A DNA stretch of 64,000 bases from Annulohypoxylon bovei var. microspora (lineage: Eukaryota > Ascomycota > Sordariomycetes > Xylariales > Hypoxylaceae), in the NCBI GenBank assembly GCA_022836615.1, contig MU405221.1, positions 1 through 64,000 of the forward strand, in the 5' to 3' direction. The translations under genes were made by a program, and so were the position numbers. Every line of letters starts with the position of its first letter. Positions within the stretch are counted from its first letter, which is position 1. Under the pieces are notes generated by a model. That model searched no databases, was not told the DNA's origin, and worked only from the letters and a program-made list of their open reading frames with translations. Positions 48,301 through 60,117 of this stretch are shown here, one piece after another.

Positions 48301-50134
48301 TAGGATCATCTACGAAATCGTTCGAGTCAACGTCGGGAGAAGTTTCCAGCAAGGCTCCAGGTTCTCCAAGTAAAATTCACGAGCAAGTAGCTGCGTTCGC
48401 CGCCCAGAGAAGACAACCATCGCCAACAAAAGCGTTCGACGAACCTAAAGAAACCATTTCGCAACCTCCGTCTCCAAGAAAGCTAGATATGAAACGAGTC
48501 TCGCGCTTCGTTGACGAGTCTAACCAGGATGCTGGGAAAACTGGTGAGTCCCAGCAAGCGAAGGATACGAAGAGGGACAACGAGACGCCTCCAGTAACAA
48601 AGCCAAACTTATCCACTGACGGGCCTGCTAGTTCGGACATACCAGGATCCCAGCCTCAATCGCCTCCACTAAACAAGCCTAAGAAGCCGTTGCCAGATCC
48701 GATCTCTGTTAAGCCTTTGGGTGCACGACCTCTACCTTCCGTCCCAACGACTACTAACCCAGAAGCATCATCATCTAGTCGTCCATTGCCCGCAGAGCTT
48801 AAACCGGTCCCCCGGCCTTTGTCGATACCTGGACCAAAAACACCGCCTCCCGAGACATCGTCGCCTGTACGCTCACCTACTAAACAATCTCTTGATGCTT
48901 CCACTCTGCTTGGTGATTTTTTCGGCCCCGAACGCACCCGAAAGAATTACAACGTAGACGCTGCTGAGTTGCTAATGCGTCGACCAATTGTAGCATCGAC
49001 TAGAATTCAGACATTAAATGCCCAATTATACCAATTCTCGGCCGACGGCAAAAAATTACCGGTTCCTACCCATCACGAGCGAACGCTATTCGAGCGTGAG
49101 ATGTATATCTGTTCTCACACTTTCAAGGATGAGTCAGGGAAGAAGGTCACGGAGGTCTACTTTTGGGCGGGGGATGACGTTCCTCATTCCACTGTCGAGG
49201 ACGCATCGACATTTCTCTCTCGGGAAGCAAGGGCTTTAGGCGGGAAGCTATTAAAGCTCCGACAGGGTAAAGAGACTCCCGAGTTTCTTCAAGCGTTGGG
49301 CGGTATAGTGATTGTCCAACGCGGCTCAGGGAATAAGTTTGATTCCCTAGCTCCGCACATGTTATGTGGACGGCGGTATCATGGGCATGTTGTATTTGAT
49401 GAAGTTGATTTTACTCCCGCAGTCCTCTGTTCCGGATTTCCTTATGTTGTGACAACGGCTGGTAAATGTTACTTGTGGAAGGGTAAGGGTAGCGGAGTTG
49501 ATGAGCTAAGTTGCGCACGTCTCATAGGGATGGACTATGCGTTATCGGGCGAGATGGAAGAAATGGAAGACGGTCACGAACCAGCAACTTTCTGGAACCT
49601 CTTTAAGTCCAGTTCCAGAGCTGTGTCAGCTGACCATTGGCGTCTCAAGCCGAACTACGATAAATACTGCTGCAGGCTATTCCGATCGGACGCAGCCTCC
49701 AAACAGCAAGTAAGTTTCACCTCCCGATTCCTTCATCATGCAGACATTTACTAATACATATTACCCCGCAGATCGTTGAGATATCTCCCTTCTCGCAACC
49801 GGATCTGCTACCCAAAGGCATTTACGTACTTGATGCTTTCTTCGAGTTGTATATCATTGTAGGATCCCGAGCCCAGGCCCAGTACGCTTCATTCCATAAC
49901 GCGCTGGATTTCGCTCAAGAGTACGGGATTCTCGCGGCGGGAATGGAGGATCGACCATTCGTCCCATTCTCGACGGTCGTACTAGAGGGTATTCCTCGGG
50001 ACATGAAGAGCGTGTTCCGCAAGTGGCGTGATGCCGACAGTCCAACGGTCACGAACGTGAATACAGGTCTGAAGAGAGGCCGTAGTCTACGGGTCGTGCC
50101 GCTCAATCAAGCACTACAAGCACTGAGTGATTAG
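45390..50134 (+). CDS. DUF4045 protein with C-terminal gelsolin-like repeats
   Basis: Three exons, 45390-45528, 45649-49709 and 49772-50134, give 1,520 residues. Exon 1 codes a charged coiled-coil start (MSEDVSKFLLQVKELGDRRI, then REREAR-like repeats); the join across GTACGA...TCTAG gives ARRA-ERARSISPQKSS. A very long disordered Ser/Pro/Lys-rich region (about residues 50-1,110) carries many SP/TP sites. The last 400 residues hold gelsolin-type domains: LFEREMYICSHTFKDESG, VYFWAGDDVP, ARALGGKLLKLRQGKE, then FDEVDFTPAVLCSG, CYLWKGKGSG and, in exon 3, LPKGIYVLDAFFELYIIVGS. Fungal proteins of this build are annotated DUF4045/gelsolin; an actin-binding role is plausible but calcium-site residues were not checked. 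Intron 2 is GTAAGT...CGCAG. Confidence 0.88.
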
Positions 50135-52623
50135 GAGTCACCTAAGTCTTGAAAAGAATAAGTGGAGTCATCATTTATTGGCGAAGGGGTCGGGATAATA
50201 GCCTAGTACAATCGACCTGGTTTGAGAACGGCCAGAGGACCTTGTTGTGGGTGACGGACGGAAGGCTTGATGTTGCATGTGTTCCGCGAGCACATAGATA
50301 TTTCTTCGATTCGTGTATCAAATAGGGTGTGCAGGTCGAGTCACAGACGGGGATGGTGTTAGGGAGAGACGTGTTTACGCATGCATAATCTAGGCGGCGT
50401 ACCTGGGTGTTGCAGCTACCAAGAACCTCGATTCAAGTGTGGTCTGTGCTTTGTTAGATCTCACGACGGGATGACTAAGATTGATGTCGAGAAAATAATG
50501 TCATTCAACTTTATTGGCTTCTAATTTGTATGTATCCTGTCCACTGAGAAGTAGTAGGATGTCAGCTGGCTCTACTATGAAAACAGATGGAAACTCTCCA
50601 GTATTTCTTTGAGGGACACGGCTTAAGGGTGTAAGATGACAGGTCTAGGCCTATTATCCGGTCAAGTGTATTGGTTCAGCAGAACTCGGTTCGAGCCTCG
50701 ACTTGCCCTGCTGGATGATGACCTTTAACTTACCTAAACCTACCAGACTAGTGAATCCCGTTTGGATCCTACAGAGTTCGCAATGTTTACCCGCAACAGA
50801 GGAAAGATCACCGTCAGCAGCCTCGTCATCTTGTTTTGGCGAGTCTGCGTGATCTTGCATCTTCAGATGGATATGTCTAGCGATATCACACACCTTTAAA
50901 TTAATGCGTACCTAATAATGGTGTGGAGTTACGTAGGAGGCTGAAGAATTCTGCATGTCAGCTCTTTAGAACGTGTGGCTTGCTGACAGGATAGACAATA
51001 TAGTATCTACTTCTGTATAAGACAATGTGTAGATATTCTGCAGCCTTATTTAATAAGTGCTCATATGGGCTGATGGGTTGTCTGCCTGAGACATTTTAAT
51101 ACTCGAATGGGGAGAGGGGCTTTCTATGTCTTCGTTACCTTCATGCTAGTCTCGCGGTCCCGGAGTTTTATTTCTGACACATACATATCCGCATATTGCA
51201 AATTCGGCTATCTCACAAAAAATATCTCGTAAACATTCGAAGGGATCGTCGGTCGGGTGGGTGTCACGGCCGTTGCTATGGACCCTACTATATGTAAGTC
51301 TGACGTAGAGCCTGCCGATAGGCAATTGGCTACTGCGCTAAAGAACACCACGACGAACTATCTGGTAGATGCATACGTAGAATATGCAGCTAAGTGGTCC
51401 GAACTATTTTAGAGCAGAAACCCGGTAACTGAGCTGGAAACGCGCTAATACTGCGTGGCCCGCCTGTAAATCCCGCGAGACAGGGGTAATTGGGGCGTGA
51501 CACATCTGGATCAAGATAGACGGGATATGCCAAATTCGAGCAAAAGCCTCGATGTGTCTTAAACACGAAATTAAACGTTTTTCCTTTTTTTGATAGTTAC
51601 GCACTTATCATCGCAAGGAGTATCTGAAGAAGAAAGGAGTGTTCATCCAGGTGAAACATACATCAGCCCTAACGCCTTTCTAATCCCGGAGAAAACCTCC
51701 CGATACCATGGTTCGGAAATGTGGGTTGGTAGTCTCGATGGTAGGGCTTGCCGAGGCGTATGCGCTGGCGTGGGTTTACAGAATGTTACCAACTGCGTCT
51801 GGCTGTTGGTACCATCACACCGACAGGAACAAGATTCTTACCTACCTAGTAGGGAGAGAAACCCGAAGGGATCGCTTAAATCAGATGTTGTTAGTGATAC
51901 ACTGGCCAAAATCTCGTATCTCTTGAGGGTCCGTATCTACCAATGACGTAGGCATATTTAGGGATGCGGAATATGGCCAGGGGGGGATGAGGAGTCGAGG
52001 ACTTTCAGCTGGGTCCGGTACATAGGACTAGGTAGTGTAGGTACGTGGAGTCAACGCGTGTTAATGGGTTCGAGACTTCAATGTTTCTGCAGGACGCTAG
52101 CTTCGACTAACGAGGTAGATCGTACTAGTACACTCATGTCAGGGGTCAGATCATAAGATAGGCTCGCTTGAGTTGTCCGTACGCCGCCGACGTCGATTGC
52201 CCCTCAACTCAGAGAGAACGAAGAAGAGAGGTGACAATGAGCAGGTAACAGTAACAATTGACCATCCAAGCACTTTCGAAGGTGAAAAATATTTATGGTG
52301 AAAGGTTCTAAATTAATTAGCCTTGGTGAGAGGCTTCAAAAATCTATGTACAAGAATATTAAAATCTGTAGACTATTATAATCAAGAGATCGACCAATCC
52401 TCGCTATTCCTTTCATAGCACCAAACATTAATTGAACGGCCGTTGCCCGTAAACCAAATCATCATAACCGCCTTTCCCAAGTGTATGCCGCCGTAAATCT
52501 CATCAATCCTTATCGTGAATAAACGCTGTCCGTGATAGATATCGTCATAGCCGTTATCTTGTCCCGCCCGTTACTGGAATTCCCTCTGTAGCTTTTGATG
52601 TTTAAATTTTAAAGTAAACAGAC
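50135..52623. other. 2.5-kb stretch without recognisable genes
   Basis: Open frames of 66-118 codons (50,654; 51,404; 51,590; 51,708) were read on both strands. None has a family signature, a plausible splice chain or a signal peptide. The final part is AT-rich (52,260-52,400). It probably holds 3' flanks and ordinary spacer. A tRNA-like TTCGAGCCTC string near 50,690 lacks the other tRNA arms. Confidence 0.5.
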
Positions 52624-53721
52624 TTATAGCAGGGCAGCAAAGCCAGCCAAGGCTAAGAAAGCCGCAGCCGGGGTGGCCTGGGGTGCCAGACCGCTGGATA
52701 CTTGGGGAATGCCTGTTGACGACGAGGGGACGTAGGTCGTGCCGACCGCCGAAGTGGAATAAGGAGTGGCGGACACTGAAACAGTGGTAGGGTAGGGTAC
52801 AGTAGTCCCGGGCTTTGACTTGGTAAGGATAGTAGTGTCGCTGTAGGTAACCCAGACAGTTGGGCTTGTGGTGACGGTCTCGCCTTCGCTAGCCTCCGAG
52901 GTAATGGTCACCTCGATCTCCTTAGTCTTCGTCACGGGGAGAGTCTCGGTGATGGTGTATTCCTGGGTCTTGTAGATTGTCTCAGTACCGGTCTCGGTAA
53001 TGTAGATAGTGCTACCCTCGGAGACGGTGGTGTGGACTGTCTCCGGGCAGGTGACGGTTTGATAGACTTCAGTAGACACCTGCTCGGTTACTGTGTACGA
53101 AGTGTACTCTGTAGCAGTGACGGGCACTTCTGTCTTGATAGTCGAAGTAGAAGTCCAAGTAACTACGACGGTAGAGCCTTCTATCGTCTTAGTCTCGGTA
53201 ACGGGGCATAGCGAAGTGAGAGTAGTGTAAGCTACGTCTTCCGTAGTCTGAGTAGCACCAGGACCTGATACGGTTTCAACAAAGGTTGTTTCGACGTAAG
53301 TGACTGCTACACTTGTCGTCGTGTATGTCGTAACGTAGGTGTGGCCGGGGGCCGTGACTGTTTCCGTGATGGGGCAAGTCGTTGTGTAGGTGACTTCAAC
53401 GGCAGTAGTAGTGCCGATGGTAGTATCAGGTGCGGTCACAGTTGCCTCGCCTCCTCCACAACCACCTCCTGGGCACGAGGTAACAGTAATAGTTGAGGTG
53501 GTGGAAGTAGTCTCAACGTAGGTCCTAGTATGTGTGTGAGTTTCTGATTCTGATTGCTTAGGTAGTGTTTGAACAATAACTTACGATCCTCCATAGGTAA
53601 CTGTGTTTGTGATCGGACAAACAGTAGTAGTCTCGTAAGTCGTGGCGGTGACAACCGTCTCATGGTCGTTGCCCGCCAGGACCGAAGCGGCCAAGCCTAA
53701 GAAAGCGAGAATTGTCTTCAT
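52624..53721 (-). CDS. GPI-anchored, Thr-rich cell-surface protein with repeats
   Basis: Two exons, 53721-53585 and 53524-52624, give 345 residues. The N-terminal signal peptide is MKTILAFLGLAASVLAG. The GTAAGT...TACTAG intron splits a Ser codon before TYVETTSTT. The mature part is almost entirely Thr/Val/Ser/Glu-rich and contains at least four diverged repeats of CP(I/V)T-E/N-TVT followed by a Thr/Tyr-rich strand: TTTVCPITNTVT, TTTCPITETVTAPGHTYV, SLCPVTETKTIEGSTVV and TVTCPETVHTTVSEGSTI. It ends with a Ser-rich spacer (STGIPQVSSGLAP) and a hydrophobic tail (AAAFLALAGFAALL), a typical GPI-anchoring signal. Heavy O-mannosylation is expected. It is probably a cell-wall structural or adhesin-like protein; the exact role is unknown. 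Confidence 0.82.
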
Positions 53722-56448
53722 CTTGATTTATGTTGTGCCGGAAAAGCGAATGTAAGCTGATACTATGTGAGGGACTACGATGTGGAGTGAGTATGGAACA
53801 ACACAGCCCAACGAGAGTCTTAAGTAACCTAAGCGAACGAGTTACTTGGTAGTGAACCCTTCAGAAAGCAGTAGGCTGGGGAGGTTGGTAATGCAGAGGT
53901 AGTTATAGAAAGATGGGATGGTAAAGGTTTCTTATATCCTCGTCCTACCGTATATGCAAGAGAGCTGCAGCGTCGCTAGTGGATTACAATGACATATCTA
54001 CTTCCCTTGGCTTGGAGTGACCGGTCAGTCTACGGGCACATGGTGGGCTTGCTTGAGCCGGCCATGTGGAACAAAGATACATGTGGACCAAGCCTTCTCG
54101 TTACGATGTTGATAGAAGTGGTGTCTAGACAGGTCCAGGGAAGACATGCGAGAGGATATTGCTGAAAAACGTCCACTAACGTTACCGGAGACAACTCATC
54201 TTGGAAGGAAGTGGGCGATCGTAGTGGACGGCTTGTCGATCAAGACGGCCGTTCCACTCTCTAATGGTAAAGTCATTAATCCCCCGAGATCTATTGAAGA
54301 TGGTGGAAATTTCGGCAGCCGCAAAGTTCCAAGGTTAGGTAAGGACCAAGCGACAACGGTGTAAGTCGTGTGGTGTCTAGCTACCTAGGTACGTAATGCA
54401 AGCCAAGACGATATCGCAGATGCAAGGGAAAGGTTGGTTGCTATGCCATGATATCTGGATGTTTACAGCTCGATTCGCTTCAGGGGTAATCCATGTCTAC
54501 CGGTAACAATGATGTAGTCGAGGCTGAGATCGTGGAGTGGCACTGGCCTGACAACACACCAACCCCTCATGAGTAACATGCGTTTGTGCGTGAAAGGATT
54601 TCCATCTGTCACCGCTACACGCTGCATGGCGATGAGCACGCATGGGGAAGGACATGTTCCACAAGACTTTAAATTAGCCACCTCCATCTTGCTCCGGCAT
54701 GAGGCAGCTAGTCGCGAAGCACAGTTGTCTAGTATCACACTCTTCCCAGCCTTATATTAGGCGAGAAAAGGTAGCGGAGAGCCACAATAATAGCCAGCGC
54801 TGTAGTGCTGTTAATTGCTATCCCTCTAGGGATGCTTCAGAACACCGTATTATTGCGGTAACGGCCGGAATATTTCCATGTCCTGATATTGTGAGATCGA
54901 GATCGAAGGTTGAGTTATAAAGTATGTGTTCGTCATTGAAGGGTTGCCGAGGCTTTTAGCTGCATCACCAGTGGTCAACAGAAGCCAGCAGGTAGGCAGG
55001 TAAGCTCGTGTCCGGGCAACTAGGTCAGCTAGCATGAAAGGATCTGCGTGCTGTGTTTGTAGGCAACCAGTAAGAAGACGAGATGGATTGTGACGGCACG
55101 CAATTGTGGTGGAATCAACAAAACTTGCTTTGCAGTACTTCGTAGTCAGCCCATTGTTTTCTCCAACCATCGACTTAGTCCAGACGCACAAACGCCCTGG
55201 CCGCCTCGCCGTCCTCCTGGAGTAAGCTAATAAGCAAGCCAGTTAGCTGCATACTGCTTTTAGCATAGCGTCCTGTAGGTCCCTGTGAAAGGACTACAAA
55301 CTCCATTACCGTATTACCGTCTTGGCTTTCTCTGTTGCATTCCCGCCTCCGCGTCGGCGAAGCTTAAGAGAACTTTGGAATATCTGGGGAGCATTTCAGC
55401 TTCCGACTGAGCGGTAAGCTACCGGCAGTCTGGGTTCCTACGATAAGACGGTAGCGGGTAACACCACGAGGCCGGGTAACAGGGCAACGCTCAGCACAAA
55501 CAGCACGAGGTTGTGAGGGTTTGTGAGGATTGTGAGGATTGTGAGGATTGTGAGGATTGTTTCAATCGGTAGTGTTTAATTAGTTGGGCCTCTTTCTGGT
55601 CGGGATTATGGTCGCACTGCGTAGTCGAATGGTTCTATTTTGTAATATTGTGCCACTCATCCGATTAAGGACATGCCACTGCATCTATTTCTTCGGGCAA
55701 TTGGCGTAGTTAGGTGTATGTTTAAAATAGCAATTGTTATTCTTTGTCACTGAATCATATCCCGGCCAGTTATTACCGTGACGTTTTTGCCATGTACGAG
55801 TTTGGATCCGGATTCCTCCGCGCTCTCGATAGGGAGCACGTGGATTGATTGACAAGCGATAGCCTGGAGCTTGATTGTTGAATAGGTAGATCAAAACGAA
55901 ACATGCTAGATTATCACGAATCACATCTTTGTTGAAAGTGGGTTAGTTAAAGGTAAAGTGCCTTTCAAATTTGAATTAGGTAATAAGGTTCTCAGGAAAC
56001 TAGCTCTATCGCTACCTTGATACTTGCATGTCGCATTTAAGGACTTTCATGGATTTACATGCATATACACGGACTATGCATTTACCTACCTTTTAATCTT
56101 TCTACATACACCAACAACATTGAACTTACCTACCGACAACCTTGACGGAGAGACTCAATCAATACTTACCTATAAATTCATAAGCTCACATGCCCACAAC
56201 TGCATGGGAAATCCTAGCAAACAGAACGATTAATATCTAAAGTTTGGAAACTCACACATGGTACGAAGTCGGTAGGTAAGGCTGAGCTCTATCGAACTCG
56301 CCCGATCACCTCGAATCACGCGCCGCAATTCAAGCAAACAGATTCAATAGGGTATCAAAATATCACTAAAAGTTACATATGTCCTATCATAGACATGTCA
56401 TGGTCACAGGAAAGCTACTATGTTGGTACATCTCGGTCCGCCTCTTAC
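53722..56448. other. 2.7-kb stretch without recognisable genes
   Basis: The first few hundred bases are the promoter of the GPI protein gene. Further right, short frames (54,146; 54,463; 54,850; 55,685; 56,024) carry no family signature. It contains a 9-bp tandem repeat at 55,511-55,561 and a CTACCTAGGT motif near 54,381. Nothing else was supported. Confidence 0.5.
55511..55561. repeat. Tandem TTGTGAGGA (9-bp) repeat
   Basis: About five head-to-tail copies of TTGTGAGGA, the first one followed by an extra GT. A minisatellite in a gene-free stretch, with no sign of a function. Confidence 0.8.
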
Positions 56449-57528
56449 CTAGTGCCTCCCCTTTCGAGCCTCCTGTCTCAACTCGATCACAACTTTTGCG
56501 ATAATTCCCAACGGGCCCTTTGCAGCACCATCCACAGCGTCTGGCCCAAATCGTTGCATCACTTTGTCCGTGTGCCACCTCAGATTTTCCGCGCTGATAA
56601 GCTTAAAGCGCTTGTCCCCCGAGTCCACCAATTCCGCTGGCGGCGCCTTCGCGAAGAACAGCCTCACATTAGCTTCATTGACGTCTGACTGCAGCCCTGA
56701 TTGAACAGGCCATGGAATGTTTGTTACCGAGACATCAGCGGTTTTGCTCCATGCTTTGGAATAGCGCTCCCAAGCAGTGCGCCATTCTGCCGCTTTCCTT
56801 TCCGCCTTTTCTCGGGCTTCTCGCTCCCTCTTCTCCTTTGCGAGCCGTGCCCGCTCTCGCTTCCGCTCCTCTTCCTTCTTTTGCCTTTGTTTCTCCTCCT
56901 CTTCCCGTCTTTGCTTCTCCTCTTCTTCTCGTCTTTGCTTCTCTTCTTCTTCTCGTCTTTGCTTCTCCTCTTCTTCTCGTCTTTGCTTCTCCTGTTCCCT
57001 CCGCTTCTTCTCTCGGGTTTGACGGTCATCCTCTTCTCGCTTGATATTCTGAGGCGGTATATTTCCTCCCGTAGCATACTTCCCGCTTCGTTGCCACTTT
57101 TCATCCATTTGTCTTAGCCTTTGGATCGATTCCTTAGCGGAGAGGTCTTCGATTGCTTCTACCTTGACATAAGTTTTGTTATCCTCATCCCAATCCTCAA
57201 GCTTTCGCCTCCACTGCTTGAGTATGTCTGATGCTTGGTTGGTATGCTGCCAGCATAGCAAGATATTTGCTGCATCGCGAAGTCTCGATGATTCCGCGGC
57301 TTTGGAGGCACTATCGCACGCCAGATTGTTGAGGATATTATGCCCATACGTGGTCTTGTGTTTGGCAATCCATCTCTTACACCTTCGGCCACATGTTTTT
57401 GCCCAGCCGATGCAAGAATCATTATTGATATTCTCGTTGGTTAGTCCTAGGACGACATCCGGATCCCATTCCTGGGAGTTCGGTATGGTGTTTGAACAGT
57501 TGAACGGCGAACCCTGGTTGAAATGCAT
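56449..57528 (-). CDS. Cys-motif, coiled-coil protein with a degenerate J-like C-terminus
   Basis: A single exon of 359 residues, function unknown. Three parts are visible. Residues 36-115 contain SCIGWAKTCGRRCKRWI and a helical region ending NILLCWQHTNQA, a motif I associate with a fungal Cys-containing N-terminal domain. Residues about 160-255 are a highly charged coiled coil built of an 8-residue unit close to RREEEEKQ, coded by a 24-bp repeat. The C-terminal part has W..Y...W, IPWPVQSGLQSDV, VRLFFAKAPP and LISAENLRWHTDKVMQRFG. That last motif resembles the RWHPDK helix of NFKBIL1/J-like domains, with Thr in place of Pro. An upstream exon cannot be excluded. It stands alone between two gene-poor stretches. 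Confidence 0.75.
   Translation of the reverse strand: MHFNQGSPFNCSNTIPNSQEWDPDVVLGLTNENINNDSCIGWAKTCGRRCKRWIAKHKTTYGHNILNNLACDSASKAAESSRLRDAANILLCWQHTNQASDILKQWRRKLEDWDEDNKTYVKVEAIEDLSAKESIQRLRQMDEKWQRSGKYATGGNIPPQNIKREEDDRQTREKKRREQEKQRREEEEKQRREEEEKQRREEEEKQRREEEEKQRQKKEEERKRERARLAKEKREREAREKAERKAAEWRTAWERYSKAWSKTADVSVTNIPWPVQSGLQSDVNEANVRLFFAKAPPAELVDSGDKRFKLISAENLRWHTDKVMQRFGPDAVDGAAKGPLGIIAKVVIELRQEARKGRH
56888..56996. repeat. 24-bp coding minisatellite in the coiled coil
   Basis: A 24-bp unit close to CGTCTTTGCTTCTCCTC plus TTCTTCT (plus-strand reading) recurs about four and a half times and codes the RREEEEKQ units of the minus-strand protein. Copies differ by one or a few bases. Copy number is likely to vary between strains. 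Confidence 0.75.
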
Positions 57529-60117
57529 ATTGAGAAAAATACTAACAACCTTCTAGAATTGGGGGCGTTAAATTGAACTATAAGACTGTAGCTTGAGAAT
57601 ATTGCTTGATTCCAGCCATGCTTCGAGAACGTCGAGAACGTGAAAAACGGCATATTTTATACCCGTATGCGCAGTTGGCTCCCTCATGAGGCATGCCATT
57701 CCACTCTATATCGGCGCGTGCCGCATTCTGCGACCTGCATACCTCTAAATGGTTCGAGATACTGAATTTTTGTGAAGCGTGTCAGGGGCCTCAGACAGGC
57801 GGAGCAGCTAGGCATACTATAGCACCCCAGTACTGGATGCAACGAGTATGCAACCTCTTTCCCTTTTCGATTTAAATTGATTGCGTCTGTTTATCTAAGT
57901 ACTTAGTCGCGGGGTAGGTACCTATAGATGTCGTTCGGCGAGTTCGATATTAGGTAGGCTATGACCAATGCCATCGACGGGATGCACTTCTTGGACGAGA
58001 TTATGCCAGGTGGCGCAATAACCATTACCATTCTGGAGGCCCGTGAAAAGGTCTAAGGGATTGCAGCATCTGAGACTCTGTTGGTTGCAAATAGCCAATC
58101 ACAAGCCGTTCCATTAGAACGGCGCTCGAAGGGATTGGTCGGATGCAACCTTATTGTGTATCATGGTTCCTCGTCGAACCTGATTCTGGATGCATTCAAT
58201 ATAATTCCTTAATGCTTTCGGAAACGTGGCTCATTGTTCTTCCGATTAATCAAGATGCCGCTGATATCTCGGGAAGGCTGTGCTAAACCTCAGGCTGAGT
58301 TTTGGGTCAGGCTTGGGAGATCTACACAATTGTGGCATGTTTCCATTCCCATTTCGTTCCCATTACAGCTCAGCACGTGGCTGCTATCAGCTTCGGCGCT
58401 TAGAAAACACCACTGCGAAATGCAAGTTCTTCCACTCGGCCAGTATCACGAAACACGGCATCCTAGCCGAACCCGCGCTTGCGAATCCATCCCGGGTCTT
58501 GCACGCGTTCTACCCTTTAGTTACGGCTCTATCGATACCTAGAATAACGTAACGGACCTAGACAAAAGCGATAGGTATTGTGAGGCTCCCGAGGGGAGGC
58601 CATAGACCTAGTCAGTTTCGCGACTTTCAATGAGGAAGGTATCGACAGGAGCGACTCTTAATTCCGGGGCTCCTCATGACAGGGTACTTCCCGACGGGTT
58701 ATACATCCATCAACGATCTCGGGCCGCTCGGCAGCATTATTGCTGTGCTTGTCGATTAGGTTCCCTAAAACCTCATGCCGTCCAGTAGCCCATACGCAGT
58801 TTGTTATGCTGTTCTACATAGCAACTTGGTAGATAGATACTGTCTACCGGTTATGCTGCGAATCCGTAGATATCATTCTCCCTAGTATCATTCGGCTCGA
58901 GCATGACGATTATCGCCCAAATGTCACCCTACTTAGTGTTCGGCCATTCCATAGACCTGAAACCCATCTAGGAAGTTATATCTATATGGTCCACCCAGAA
59001 GTCTGCCTGACACTGCTCGCGGCCACGGCGGCTATCAGTTTACCCCCCCCCCCCCCCCCCTTCCCCCCAACACACACACACAATATCCAAATAGGGGTAT
59101 TCCTAAGTTAGGCTCTTGCTACGAGGAGAAAACGCTTCGGTGACAACTTCGGATCCTATAACCGTGTTATTTCCATGCGTTGTCTTCATGAGTCCTGAGA
59201 CGAGTTTCCTTTGGCCTTCTACAAAGCCCATTCAGTCCCCGTGGGCTATCCTACCGGCTCAGTTTCTATTATTGGAGCTTACTAGACCTCCTAAGTAGTA
59301 TGGGATACATACCTAATTAACTAGGCCGACTACTTTTGACCTTGCCTTTGCATCCACGTACGAGAGAAACCACTTTTTATTGTCTTCATCTCCACCGTCC
59401 ACGTCAGTCAGTCCGAAGTTATCACTCTATTTTGCGAAGTATGTTAATTTTGCGTGGAAATTGCGAACCAAGGTAGAATCCTCGTTGATCGAGTAGGGAC
59501 CTACCCCCTTAATAATATCATCGAGATATCTCAAAAGCCTCAGAGTTTATACGAGTTGCATACGACGTCGAGTACCTTAACGGAATCCAAGAGGAATACC
59601 CGGGTAGCTTCTCAGAAAAAAATTTCTACTAGCACGTATCAAGCGAAAATGAGTAGAGGGAATATACTAGTCGCATATGACCTTTCAGTTGGTCAGTTCC
59701 TTGCTTCATACCCTCTTTACCTTCCACAAAGCATACAGAACGATATACTTGTTTCTTTCCTATAACTTTGACTGTGGTTGGCAATTACACTAATAGAATT
59801 GAATATCTATTCACTTCTTATTGACAGCATACAGCCCAGAGAGAAGTAGAATAATGATAAAGGAGAGCATCATAAACGAATACGCATTGATAGATGGCAC
59901 TGACACAGAGGTTAGGGGATAGCATTATCAGAGTCAACATATGTGCTTGACTATCTAGTTCTCCTCTACCTAACACTCACACATTTCGACCTATGATGTT
60001 GACTCCTTCTGTGAGGATGCGAATCTATAAATTTAACTCTGGGGAAGGTTAATATCTACATCATATTTCCTTACCAGAAATCAAGTTCTGCCATCTCAAT
60101 GGCACCCACGAAGCCAT
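57529..60117. other. 2.6-kb stretch without intact genes
   Basis: No intact gene was found. Two short peptide-like stretches near 57,961-58,053 (MTNAIDGMHFLDEIMPGG...) and 58,678-58,746 (GYFPTGYTSINDLGPLGSII) read like protein fragments ended by stops and may be relics of a lost gene. It also holds a C20 tract followed by a CA repeat at 59,043-59,085. Confidence 0.4.
59043..59085. repeat. C20 homopolymer, TT, C6, then CA dinucleotide repeat
   Basis: Twenty C at 59,043-59,062, TT, six C, AA and about six CA/AC units. The length of such a tract is often unreliable in assemblies. No gene overlaps it. Confidence 0.9.

Noticed and set aside
50640..50720. tRNA-like T-arm string (GGTTCGAGCC)
   Set aside because: No matching acceptor stem, D-arm or anticodon arm could be folded around it.
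51590..51946. 118-codon plus-strand ORF
   Set aside because: No family resemblance, no signal peptide and no splice partners.
57961..58760. Possible relic of a protein-coding gene (two short peptide-like stretches)
   Set aside because: Each stretch is under 45 codons, they are in unconnected frames, and I cannot name a family; a translated search of the segment would decide.
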